This document shows, piece by piece, positions 29,086-35,749 of a stretch of DNA of 35,749 nucleotides. The notes under the pieces were generated by a model. It saw only the letters and a list, made by a program, of their open reading frames with translations. It did not search any database and had not been told where the DNA came from. The stretch's first letter is position 1; every line of letters starts with the position of its first letter. The translations under genes and the position numbers were made by a program. The stretch is from the NCBI GenBank assembly GCA_016183325.1, contig JACPEV010000028.1, forward strand, positions 1 to 35,749, given 5' to 3'. Source of the DNA: Candidatus Curtissbacteria bacterium (GTDB taxonomy: Bacteria; Patescibacteriota; Microgenomatia; Curtissbacterales; GWA2-41-24).

Positions 29086-29360
29086 GTCAAAGCTAAAATG
29101 TTCCTGGCTAAAATGTTCCTATTTTTAGCTTCAATTTTCTAGCTTCAATCCAAACCGAAATGTTATAAAAAGTTAACTATATATCATATTACGATATACC
29201 TTGTTATAAGAATCTTTATCATCAGGATCAATAAATAGTTTTGGGGAAATATTAGCCGTAATTAGTTTTAGGTATAGTTGTAGTTGTCGCAACCAGTAAC
29301 GTTAAATGTTTTCGTTATCGGGTAATCTTGTCACAAAAACGGTGACCACAACTATACGAG
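29086..29360. other. Intergenic region with direct and inverted repeats downstream of mreB
   Basis: GCTAAAATGTTCCTG occurs twice in tandem (about 29091-29120), opposed by TAGCTTCAATTTTC copies. Further on, GTATAGTTGT and ACAACTATAC (about 29272-29356) are a 10-bp inverted pair around a GTCAC/GTGAC stem. No ORF is supported. The last structure may terminate mreB transcription. Confidence 0.5.
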
Positions 29361-29382
29361 CAGCTAAACCCAAAACCAAACC

Positions 29383-30414
29383 TTACCTCACCTGAATCTG
29401 CCTTCGCCAGGCCTCTATATTCTCAAGCGCCACTGCGCACCCGTACACTACACACTGCATCGGATCCTCAGCCACGTGTGCAGCCACGTTTGTTTGAGAA
29501 GCAATCAGTCTATCAAGTCCCCGTAGTTGAGAAGTACCCCCCGTCATAACTATCCCTCTCTCAATTATGTCAGAGGCCAACTCTGGCGGCGTCTGCTCCA
29601 AAACACTCTTAATACAGGCAATAATCGCCGAAAGTACCGACCCCATCGCCTCGCAAACTTCAAAAGTATCAACGGTGACCGTCTTAGGCAAGCCGGAAAT
29701 GGCGTCACGGCCGCGAGCTTCCATCACCTTTTTAGGCCCACCGGCAACAGCCGAACCAATGTTTAACTTGATCTCCTCTGCCATCCGCTCACCAATTATC
29801 AAGTTATGATTACGCCGCAAATATGTGATAATGCCCTCGTCAAGCTTATTCCCACCGACTTTGGCCGTGGCCGCCACCACAATTCCCCCTACTGAAATTA
29901 CCGCCGCACCAGTCGATCCGCCTCCGATATCCACAATCATCGAACCATATGGAGCATCCGTCGAAAGCTTAACCCCGAGTGCAGCAGCCAACGGCTGCTC
30001 AATTAAATAAGCCGTCTTTGCGCCCGCGCTTAGCGCAGCCTCCAAAACAGCCCGCCTCTCCACCTGAGTAATACCATAAGGAACACAAATCATCACCTCT
30101 GGCCTTACAAATCGGGAAAAACCTGAATCGCCTAAAACCTTTTCCATAAAATACTTAAGCATGCTCTCGGTCACTAAATAATCGGCCACAACTCCATCGC
30201 GCAAAGGCTTTTGGGCGATTAAATTTGTGCCAGTTCTACCAAGCATCTCGCGAGCCTGACTGCCAACAGCCACCACTTTTCCAGACTGCGAATCAACTGC
30301 AATCACGCTCGGTTCAGAAAGCACTACTCCCTCGCTCGAGGACCAAACCAAACAGTTGGATGTTCCAAGATCAATCCCGAGGCGTTTTGTGCGCAATATG
30401 GGCAAAGAAAACAT
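29383..30414 (-). CDS. mreB: Rod-shape-determining actin homologue MreB
   Basis: A 343-residue MreB. Phosphate 1 motif is LGIDLGTSNCLVWS, phosphate 2 is MIVDIGGGSTGAAVIS, and the adenosine motif is IVMTGGTSQLRGLD. EQPLAAALGV, VGGNKLDEGI and the membrane-proximal hydrophobic N terminus (MFSLPIL) fit the family, and the length is normal. It polymerises under the membrane to guide cell-wall synthesis. mreC/mreD do not follow. No Shine-Dalgarno; an inverted array lies just upstream of the ATG. Confidence 0.95.
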   Translation of the reverse strand: MFSLPILRTKRLGIDLGTSNCLVWSSSEGVVLSEPSVIAVDSQSGKVVAVGSQAREMLGRTGTNLIAQKPLRDGVVADYLVTESMLKYFMEKVLGDSGFSRFVRPEVMICVPYGITQVERRAVLEAALSAGAKTAYLIEQPLAAALGVKLSTDAPYGSMIVDIGGGSTGAAVISVGGIVVAATAKVGGNKLDEGIITYLRRNHNLIIGERMAEEIKLNIGSAVAGGPKKVMEARGRDAISGLPKTVTVDTFEVCEAMGSVLSAIIACIKSVLEQTPPELASDIIERGIVMTGGTSQLRGLDRLIASQTNVAAHVAEDPMQCVVYGCAVALENIEAWRRQIQVR

Positions 30415-30423
30415 AAATTAACA

Positions 30424-30477
30424 ACTTAGAAAATAGAAACAGAAAATATAAATTTTCTAATTTCTAATCTCTAATAT
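30424..30477. repeat. Gene-less inverted 7-bp element before mreB
   Basis: Left units TTAGAAA, ATAGAAA, CAGAAAA oppose right units TTTTCTA, ATTTCTA, ATCTCTA. The element ends about 10 nt upstream of the mreB ATG. Confidence 0.8.
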
Positions 30478-30497
30478 CCATTACCACTTTCTCATTC

Positions 30498-30638
30498 ACG
30501 AGTTTCGCACATGATGTCATCCTGGAGCGAATCCGGCTCAGCCGGAGAAGCGATAGGATCTACTTTAAGAATTAAGATTCTATCGTGGTCGTTGCCACTC
30601 CAGAATGACAGATGAAAGTAGTTTAGTGCGAAACTCGT
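30498..30638. repeat. Long hairpin repeat, family A (copy 2)
   Basis: Outer arms ACGAGTTTCGCAC and GTGCGAAACTCGT are perfect 13-bp inverted repeats. Inner arms TGTCATCCTGGAG and CTCCAGAATGACA, and AGATTCTATCGTGG, match the secE-nusG copy. The outer arms instead match the element at 8153-8356, so this copy links the two. It fills most of the gap between mreB and four-helix-bundle locus 4; nothing clear was seen in 30650-30765. Confidence 0.88.
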
Positions 30639-30768
30639 GTCATTTCCAGCAACTAATTTCTTTTGGTATTTCGATGGCCGGCAAACATTGTAATCACTAC
30701 TGTATCAAAAGGGCAACAGGTAATTTGGAGTTTTACGACCTAAATATTACCTAAAGGGATCAAAGGAT

Positions 30769-30799
30769 AGTCAAAGTCGAAAGCCAAAGTGTAAAGTCG
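30769..30799. repeat. Left 7-bp array of four-helix-bundle locus 4
   Basis: AGTCAAA, GTCGAAA, GCCAAA, GTGTAAA, GTCG. It ends 2 nt before the stop codon of the minus-strand gene. Same family as the rplK-rplA element. Confidence 0.85.
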
Positions 30800-30801
30800 T
30801 C

Positions 30802-31206
30802 TCATCGAATCTTTTTTATTAGACCAGTAAGCATCGCGATAATTTCCTGACATTCCTTGCTCAAAAGATCACCTTTTTCTTTATCAATTTGTCCAATTTC
30901 TACAAGAACCACAATCCAATAGTCCGTTTCACCTTCAGAACCTCTTGATATTTCCAAGTGTGAAGCAAAACTTTTTCCTCTGTGGCTATGAAACCCCTCG
31001 GCAATATTTGCAGGAACTGAAAAAGCTGAGGATATTGCTTGTCTCCAAATCTCCCAATCAGCAAAACTCTTCTTCTTTGATTTAGATAATTTGTACAGTT
31101 CAAGTGCTAGTTTATGTGCTCTTTGCCAAACAATTAAATCCTGATAAGATCTTACTTTTGGCTTTGACTGATCACTTTGATTTATTCCCGACTTTTCACT
31201 ATTCAC
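30802..31206 (-). CDS. Four-helix-bundle protein (S23/Avd-like), locus 4
   Basis: A 134-residue member with the most canonical sequence of the four: SYQDLIVWQRAHKLALELYKLSK, IWRQAISSAFSVPANIAEGFHSHRGKSFASHLEISRGSEGETDYWIVV and a final ECQEIIAMLTGLIKKIR helix. The first ~17 residues (MNSEKSGINQSDQSKPK) come partly from the array, since the GTG start lies in it; the conserved domain starts at KVRSYQDL. It is convergent with nothing and follows the 641-aa protein gene on the same strand, separated by the array. Confidence 0.9.
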   Translation of the reverse strand: MNSEKSGINQSDQSKPKVRSYQDLIVWQRAHKLALELYKLSKSKKKSFADWEIWRQAISSAFSVPANIAEGFHSHRGKSFASHLEISRGSEGETDYWIVVLVEIGQIDKEKGDLLSKECQEIIAMLTGLIKKIR

Positions 31207-31219
31207 TTTGACTTTGACT
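31189..31219. repeat. Right 7-bp array of four-helix-bundle locus 4
   Basis: Units CGACTTT, TCACTAT, TCACTTT, GACTTTG, inverted relative to 30769-30799. A CCTGA/TCAGG hairpin (31220-31238) follows, which overlaps the stop codon of the 641-aa gene. Confidence 0.88.
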
Positions 31220-31233
31220 CCTGATGCTTCGCG

Positions 31234-33159
31234 TCAGGGCGCTACTTCTTTCCAGGAGATTGAAGGGCTGCCAAGAAGCGGTGCCAACTGTACTAGATAT
31301 TTGGGCTCAAAGGTGATCTGCTCCGCAGGATCAGTCACGTTGTTGCAAATGGCTCCACAAGCTCCACCCAGCTTACGGTTTAAAGTCGTCGTCCTGGCAA
31401 CCACTCCGCCGCGCATAATAAGTTGTGCTCCCAAGATAGTGGCATCATCTGTCGTATCCCGGAAGTTGCCATTGGTGATATAAATACCATCGGCCCTGGT
31501 AACCTCCGTCTTAAGGGTAATGTCACCTTTGACTACAAAGACTATTGTATCCTCTGGGGCAAGCTGCAGGTTTTTTTCAATCAGCAAATTCCCGTCAATA
31601 AACCAGACCGAGCTGCCCTTGGGTGCAGTACCGTCCTGGAATCTGCCGTTGACTGCACAATACTTCAAGCCAGTCGAAACACCCGCCGGTATTGTACAGT
31701 GACCGCCTACTTCTGGTTGTGGATTTTTCTTGGCCGCTGCCAAAAATCTGTCAGCAAGATATTGATAAGCGCCACCAGCAGGAATCAAAAGTGGTGTGTA
31801 AGAATTAGTCCACCAGCCACCAGGATCAACTGCCACAGACGTATCGATGGGGTTAGCAGCCATCAGATAGCTCGTTTGGTATCTACCCGCCGGCGGTGTT
31901 TGGCTGACTTGCACCCGAGATTTGGCACCGACATCTCCGGCTATTGTCTCAAACCAGGCGCGGGCACTAACTGTATAGGTAACACCGCCACTTTGGTTGT
32001 TTGGCCAACTAGCATCAGGTTGGTTACAAGCCGGAATCACATAGGCGTAAGCTGTAAATGTTCCCGGAGTTAAACCCACATTAAAGCTAATTGATATATC
32101 CGTAGATGCTCCAGGCGCAAGCTCCGAAACAACATATGATTGACCCGCGGGCGGTGTTTGGGGACTGCCTGGGCAAACAGGCAAAGGTGCACCGGTTGGC
32201 CAGAGACCGACTGTGGTCGCAGCACTTTTGGTACCACCGACATTAGTCACCCTCACAGTGGCTCCTGCTGTCTCATTTGATGAGAAAAATTGTTTTGGCC
32301 ATGGCAGAAATTCCGACTTCAAATCTAGCGGCATGGGTGACGGTGACGGCGACGGTGGCGGTGGCGGCACGCAATCAGCGTCATTACTGCACTCATTTAC
32401 CCCTGGCCCGGCTACCACCACACACCTATTACCGGCACCACATTCAGTGTGATTCAACGGAGGCGACGGTGAGGCTCCCGGCGACGGCGTCGGTACCGGT
32501 CCCGCGCAACAGCCTACATCCGGCCCGGAAGCCGGAGCCCCCGCATCACACTGGGTACTATGAGTATGATAGGAGCAATCGGTATGCTGATGAACAGTCC
32601 GGCTCTGACAAGCATTTCCACTCCATTCATTATAAGTCCTTTCAGCACAAGGCGGCGGTGACGGAGTAATAGCACCGGGGCAATCCGCAAAACAAATTCC
32701 ATTATTATAAGGACCATCTGCTGGATCACATCTCCCATGGTTTTGACCAACACGAGAATTTCCAATGCAAGGTGGACAACCAGGTAACTGCCTGTAGGCA
32801 ACCCAATTGCAAGTTTTATCTCCGCAACAATAAGTTGGCCCAGGATCATAGCTGGCAGGACAAGCATCCTGACAACTTGGAAGACCACTGCACAAAATGC
32901 AAGTGTTGACCTCTTCAACACAACCGCCGCAATAGTTTCCGCCGGGATCATACACACAATAGTTATGTCCAGCACCACAAACTGAGCCTGAGCCATCCGA
33001 ACAAGTTTGAGTAACACACGTGCCACATGCTGAACCGGGAGGATCACATGCACCGTATTGAGCAAAAACATTCGGCGCATTCAAATTAATAGTAACCAAA
33101 AGAAGAAAAACGAAAGTAATAATTAGGGATAAATAGCTGAAGTAAAAATGTCTTGTCAT
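31234..33159 (-). CDS. Secreted Cys-rich protein with CARDB-like domain
   Basis: A 641-residue exported protein. A signal peptide (about residues 1-33, ending NVFA|QYG) is followed by a Cys-rich region of about 220 residues (GSACGTCVTQTCSDGSGSVCG...), a Pro/Ser linker (PPPPPSPSPSPMP), a CARDB-like adhesion domain (about 285-400, NETAGATVRVTNVGG...) and a C-terminal beta-rich domain (VVKGDITLKTEVTRADGIYITNGNF...) that recalls the PilX-like protein's C terminus. No catalytic motif is seen. A surface or extracellular role is inferred. It follows the 291-aa gene by 3 bp. Confidence 0.82.
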   Translation of the reverse strand: MTRHFYFSYLSLIITFVFLLLVTINLNAPNVFAQYGACDPPGSACGTCVTQTCSDGSGSVCGAGHNYCVYDPGGNYCGGCVEEVNTCILCSGLPSCQDACPASYDPGPTYCCGDKTCNWVAYRQLPGCPPCIGNSRVGQNHGRCDPADGPYNNGICFADCPGAITPSPPPCAERTYNEWSGNACQSRTVHQHTDCSYHTHSTQCDAGAPASGPDVGCCAGPVPTPSPGASPSPPLNHTECGAGNRCVVVAGPGVNECSNDADCVPPPPPSPSPSPMPLDLKSEFLPWPKQFFSSNETAGATVRVTNVGGTKSAATTVGLWPTGAPLPVCPGSPQTPPAGQSYVVSELAPGASTDISISFNVGLTPGTFTAYAYVIPACNQPDASWPNNQSGGVTYTVSARAWFETIAGDVGAKSRVQVSQTPPAGRYQTSYLMAANPIDTSVAVDPGGWWTNSYTPLLIPAGGAYQYLADRFLAAAKKNPQPEVGGHCTIPAGVSTGLKYCAVNGRFQDGTAPKGSSVWFIDGNLLIEKNLQLAPEDTIVFVVKGDITLKTEVTRADGIYITNGNFRDTTDDATILGAQLIMRGGVVARTTTLNRKLGGACGAICNNVTDPAEQITFEPKYLVQLAPLLGSPSISWKEVAP

Positions 33160-33162
33160 AAT

Positions 33163-34038
33163 TTATTGAAGGCTTTCTTTTATTGCAAATGTGACGCCCA
33201 CATTCTTATCAGGATATACCCAAAAGCTACCAACAAGCTCAACCCCGAGCCGAATTTCATCAAGCGGCACTTCTTGACCATTCCATTTATAGAATTTCGT
33301 CCCGTATACCTGCTCAGAACTTGGATTAACTTGAACAATAATTCTATGATTTTCTTTTCCCAAAGTTATACTATTTTCATCTTTTGCCACTAGATTACCC
33401 GTTACCCTCGCTCTCCAAGTTGAAACAGCAGGATTCTTTAGAATCTGCACAGAAAATGGTAAATCCTTCTCTGCTATCTTTGTACCGCCTGGAATTAAAC
33501 CAACTGAGTTGGTAATAATAGACGGGGGGCTAAAAACACCAGTACCTACAGTCATAGTTTGCACTTTTATTATACTTTTGTCCTTATCTTTAAGGGAAAA
33601 TTCCCCAATCACAACATCTCCAATAGAAATATCAGCAGGCAAAATATCTACTGCTTTTCCTGTACTCGTTCCGTCATTTATAACTTTATTTAGCGCTCTT
33701 CCGGTAGAATCGGTCTTTTCCAGGCTCATTGTGAGAGAATAACCACTGTTAGTTACGATTATCGAGTCACTATCTTTCGCAGACACAAGTCCCTTAAACG
33801 TTCCCCCCCAAGCATAAATCATTGGATTTTTAAGAAGTACCAAAGGGATTAGTAGTTCACCTTCAGTTATCGTACTAACAATTGGTTTCTTGACACCAAT
33901 TTTGGAAACGAAATTAACCGGATCTAAGAAGAAAATCGCCATTAAAAATAGAATAGCGATTATAACCAGAACACTTATTAATGAAAAACCAGCAGGATTA
34001 AAACTGCTGACAGACTTTGGCTGGGCAGAAGTCTCCAT
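33163..34038 (-). CDS. Membrane-anchored protein with pilin-like N terminus and duplicated domain
   Basis: A 291-residue protein. NPAGFSLISVLVIIAILFLMAIFF looks like a class III prepilin signal (G|FSLI), but the position-5 Glu is Ser. The body has two related halves: LLKNPMIYAWGGTFKGLVSAKDSDSIIV and ILKNPAVSTWRARVTGNLVAKDENSITL, each a small beta-barrel-like unit. It is first in an operon with the 641-aa secreted protein (TAA then ATG 3 bp later). A good promoter lies upstream and AGG lies 8 nt before the ATG. Function unknown; a surface assembly role is inferred. Confidence 0.72.
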   Translation of the reverse strand: METSAQPKSVSSFNPAGFSLISVLVIIAILFLMAIFFLDPVNFVSKIGVKKPIVSTITEGELLIPLVLLKNPMIYAWGGTFKGLVSAKDSDSIIVTNSGYSLTMSLEKTDSTGRALNKVINDGTSTGKAVDILPADISIGDVVIGEFSLKDKDKSIIKVQTMTVGTGVFSPPSIITNSVGLIPGGTKIAEKDLPFSVQILKNPAVSTWRARVTGNLVAKDENSITLGKENHRIIVQVNPSSEQVYGTKFYKWNGQEVPLDEIRLGVELVGSFWVYPDKNVGVTFAIKESLQ

Positions 34039-34054
34039 TTATTTACCTATATTC

Positions 34055-34084
34055 ACTATATGAAGTATCTTAACACTAAGTCAA
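34055..34084 (-). promoter_or_regulatory. Promoter of the 291-aa/641-aa operon
   Basis: On the minus strand TTGACT, an 18-bp spacer and TATAGT, 17 nt before the ATG at 34038. Confidence 0.7.
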
Positions 34085-34249
34085 GCTGATAATTTTGTTT
34101 GGAGAGTTTGATAAAGAAAATATTGATAATATCTTAGCGAGGTGTGTTGAAAAAATCCCAGTTAATGCGTTATGACCATCGATAACGCCGCTCCAATTTG
34201 TTATGCAGAATATGTGTCTAATTTAAGGGGTACTTGCCAACCACATAAA

Positions 34250-35515
34250 CTATTTTTCAGGCAGGTCTAGTCTTTGGAGTTCTCGGAGAACCTCCTCGTC
34301 TGTGGGCTTTCGTCCCTCAGCTTTGTAACGATACTGGTCACTTTGGGTCATCCATGGACCAACGCGCTCTACGACTGCCTTTCTTCCTGAACCGACAAAG
34401 GACGCTTCGAAGGCTCTGTCTGGAAGGGTACACCTGACTACACCACTTGGCTGGCGAACTGCGTAAAAATAGTTTTTCATTTCCCCTCTTATAATCGTTG
34501 AGCTAGTGAGCACCCCCGTAATTCTAGAACCGGCACTGATTGGGCCAAGAGTACCTCCGGCGTTATAGTTAGTATTCCCGTCAGAATAATCAAGTCTGTC
34601 ACGGGTCACCGCGACTGAAGGCGGAAGCGGTGTGCCGTCTGCTTGAACACAATTTAAGTTCTTTCTCCACTCAATGACTGACAGCTTACCGTCACGGCGA
34701 GTCACAATCAAAAGCCCGCTGCCGTCTGGAAATATGGCCTCATATACCCCATCTGGAGTAAACTCAAAAGCCAACTTAGTCTCCGCCGTCGCCGTCGCGC
34801 GGGCGACTTGCGCGTTTGGATCAGTATCCCTAATCTCATCGATCCAAGCCCACGTGGCTTGTTCCTGATCACCAATTTTCGCCACTAACCTTCTCCAGGC
34901 ACCGGTGCCGCCGCTAGGAATCGGACCGCCTACCCTACACTCATATTTGAGCTCAGTTTGCACGGGCATAAAACCAATCTTGGGCGCGTCAATCTCAGGT
35001 TTAGTTCTGATCGGCACACCAACATTAGACCTTGCCCACCAGCGATCTTGAATCAAGCCCGTATTCTGATTAGCTGTCGGCGTTTTATCAACTTCTCGAA
35101 CTCTTCTTTCATCACAAGTGTCTATGTGTATAGCTTTTGCCCACGCCTCGTTCATGTAAATAATGTCTTCTTCCCGAACAGTTGCTTTTATTGCGGGATC
35201 ATTGCTGGAAAGCCGCGCGGCCGTCTCCCGAGCTCGATCGTCACCGCTGAGTATATCTCCATAATTCACACCAAAAGGTACGGGCGTGGCCGTTACCGTG
35301 GCCCTAACTTCCCCGCCGGCAGATGTGCAAGCGGCAGCAAGTAAACTCAGGCTTCCGCCCCAATAAGCTATTTGTCTTTTAATTCTATCTGAGAATGAAT
35401 CTGCTAATTTAGGAGAATTAGCCCTGGCAACATCAGCCGTCGAGGGACCGATGACACCATTTGCATAATCTATGGATTCGTCAGCACCAACGTTACTGTG
35501 TGCTCGCTCTGTCAT
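34250..35515 (-). CDS. Probable lipoprotein with SH3-like domain
   Basis: A 421-residue protein from ATG 35515 (MTERAHSN); the track's longer start at 35575 includes promoter sequence. A hydrophilic stretch of about 45 residues precedes IAYWGGSLSLLAAACTSAGG, whose LAAAC fits a lipobox. After a Thr/Ala-rich linker comes an SH3-like region (GVPIRTKPEIDAPKIGFMPVQTELKYECRV...WAWIDEI), then a beta-rich domain of unknown type (GVYEAIFPDGSGLLIVTRRDGKL...) and a helical end. It is probably anchored outside the membrane. No partner gene is adjacent. Confidence 0.65.
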   Translation of the reverse strand: MTERAHSNVGADESIDYANGVIGPSTADVARANSPKLADSFSDRIKRQIAYWGGSLSLLAAACTSAGGEVRATVTATPVPFGVNYGDILSGDDRARETAARLSSNDPAIKATVREEDIIYMNEAWAKAIHIDTCDERRVREVDKTPTANQNTGLIQDRWWARSNVGVPIRTKPEIDAPKIGFMPVQTELKYECRVGGPIPSGGTGAWRRLVAKIGDQEQATWAWIDEIRDTDPNAQVARATATAETKLAFEFTPDGVYEAIFPDGSGLLIVTRRDGKLSVIEWRKNLNCVQADGTPLPPSVAVTRDRLDYSDGNTNYNAGGTLGPISAGSRITGVLTSSTIIRGEMKNYFYAVRQPSGVVRCTLPDRAFEASFVGSGRKAVVERVGPWMTQSDQYRYKAEGRKPTDEEVLRELQRLDLPEK

Positions 35516-35536
35516 TTTAAAGCCCTTTTCGCGGAA

Positions 35537-35565
35537 AATATAGCACACTTTCCCGCAATGTGCAA
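35537..35565 (-). promoter_or_regulatory. Promoter of the probable lipoprotein gene
   Basis: On the minus strand TTGCAC, a 17-bp spacer and TATATT, followed by an AAAAGGG ribosome binding site 7 nt before the ATG at 35515. This supports the shorter start. Confidence 0.75.
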
Positions 35566-35650
35566 ATCCTACCACTATTTTTCAATCTTGTCAAGACTAT
35601 AGGTTGAAATGAAAGTTCAAGTTTGAAGTGCCCCACCCTAGACGAGTAAT

Positions 35651-35749
35651 ATGCAGGGCATGAAAAACTATCATCAGCTAACAATCCATGAAAGAGAACA
35701 GATTAAACTGTTCCTGTCACAAGGCAAGAGCTTAAGAGCAATTGCCAAA
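35651..35749 (+). CDS. IS30-like transposase, 5' end only
   Basis: The frame from ATG 35651 (or 35660) is open to the window edge: MKNYHQLTIHEREQIKLFLS, then QGKSLRAIAK. This matches the N-terminal helix-turn-helix of IS30-family DDE transposases (Y..LT..ER..I...L..GKS.R.IA). The terminal inverted repeat should lie within about 35590-35640, but its edge cannot be fixed from one end. Confidence 0.82.
   Translation, partial: MQGMKNYHQLTIHEREQIKLFLSQGKSLRAIAK

Noticed and set aside
6714-31206. Diversity-generating retroelement based on Avd-like proteins
   Set aside because: No reverse transcriptase, template repeat or A-to-N variable repeat is present in the window.
6714-31206. 23S rRNA intervening sequences
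   Set aside because: No rRNA sequence flanks any of the four genes.
1-35749. Composite transposon bounded by the two edge transposases
   Set aside because: The left fragment is ISXO2/IS1595-like and the right IS30-like; different families do not form a composite transposon, and core genes lie between.

Overview
The window looks like a chromosome segment of a Candidate Phyla Radiation (Patescibacteria) bacterium, most likely a Microgenomates-type lineage. This is inference: ribosomal proteins have family-specific N-terminal extensions, there are stand-alone receiver proteins and a PaaX/Cas2-like membrane regulator, prepilin-type proteins carry giant Cys-rich or propeller repeats, and many four-helix-bundle (S23-like) genes are present. 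TGA is used as a normal stop (nusG, rplA), so the code is standard bacterial. No tRNA, rRNA or CRISPR array was seen.

Layout. The window opens inside the 3' end of an ISXO2/IS1595-like transposase and closes inside the 5' end of an IS30-like transposase. From left to right: a SAM methyltransferase followed in frame by an M24 peptidase remnant (0.2-1.1 kb); a thioredoxin-like protein and an RRM protein; a minus-strand signalling operon (90-aa protein, GAF-PAS histidine kinase, two receiver proteins, a 57-aa membrane protein; 2.4-5.4 kb); a repeat-rich stretch with a small unknown gene, an ASCH protein, a four-helix-bundle gene and galU (5.4-8 kb); a HTH regulator divergent from secE; then secE-nusG, a class A beta-lactamase-like gene, a nucleotidyltransferase-like gene, rplK and rplA (8.5-14.1 kb). 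The normal rplA-rplJ junction is split by about 6 kb of type IV pilin-like genes (14.5-20.5 kb), after which rplJ-rplL resume from their own promoter. Next come a four-helix-bundle gene, an excisionase-like HTH, a PaaX/Cas2-like regulator between two 36-bp palindromes, an inositol-monophosphatase-family gene, and a minus-strand sugar block (HAD, phosphohexomutase, galT, WecG-family glycosyltransferase), mreB, a fourth four-helix-bundle gene, a secreted Cys-rich/CARDB protein with a pilin-like partner, and a probable SH3-like lipoprotein.

How the genes work together. galU, the phosphohexomutase, galT and the WecG-family enzyme point to nucleotide-sugar supply and surface polysaccharide synthesis. 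The pilin-like and secreted repeat proteins point to an elaborate adhesive surface. secE/nusG/L11/L1/L10/L12 are the core transcription-translation cluster.

Main discovery candidate. Short tandem units, mostly exactly 7 bp and in one case 9 bp, form inverted arrays on both sides of all four four-helix-bundle genes. Each locus has its own unit sequence. The arrays usually begin within a few bases of a neighbour's stop or start codon. Similar arrays without a gene occur at many other junctions and even inside rplA, a prepilin leader and a PilX-like N terminus. This looks like a mobile or self-propagating repeat system linked to S23/Avd-like proteins. Secondary candidates are the twin palindromes around the PaaX/Cas2-like gene, a 71-bp tandem duplication of the nusG 3' end with synonymous divergence, a chain of hairpins in the rplJ leader, and a palindrome covering the galU ribosome binding site.
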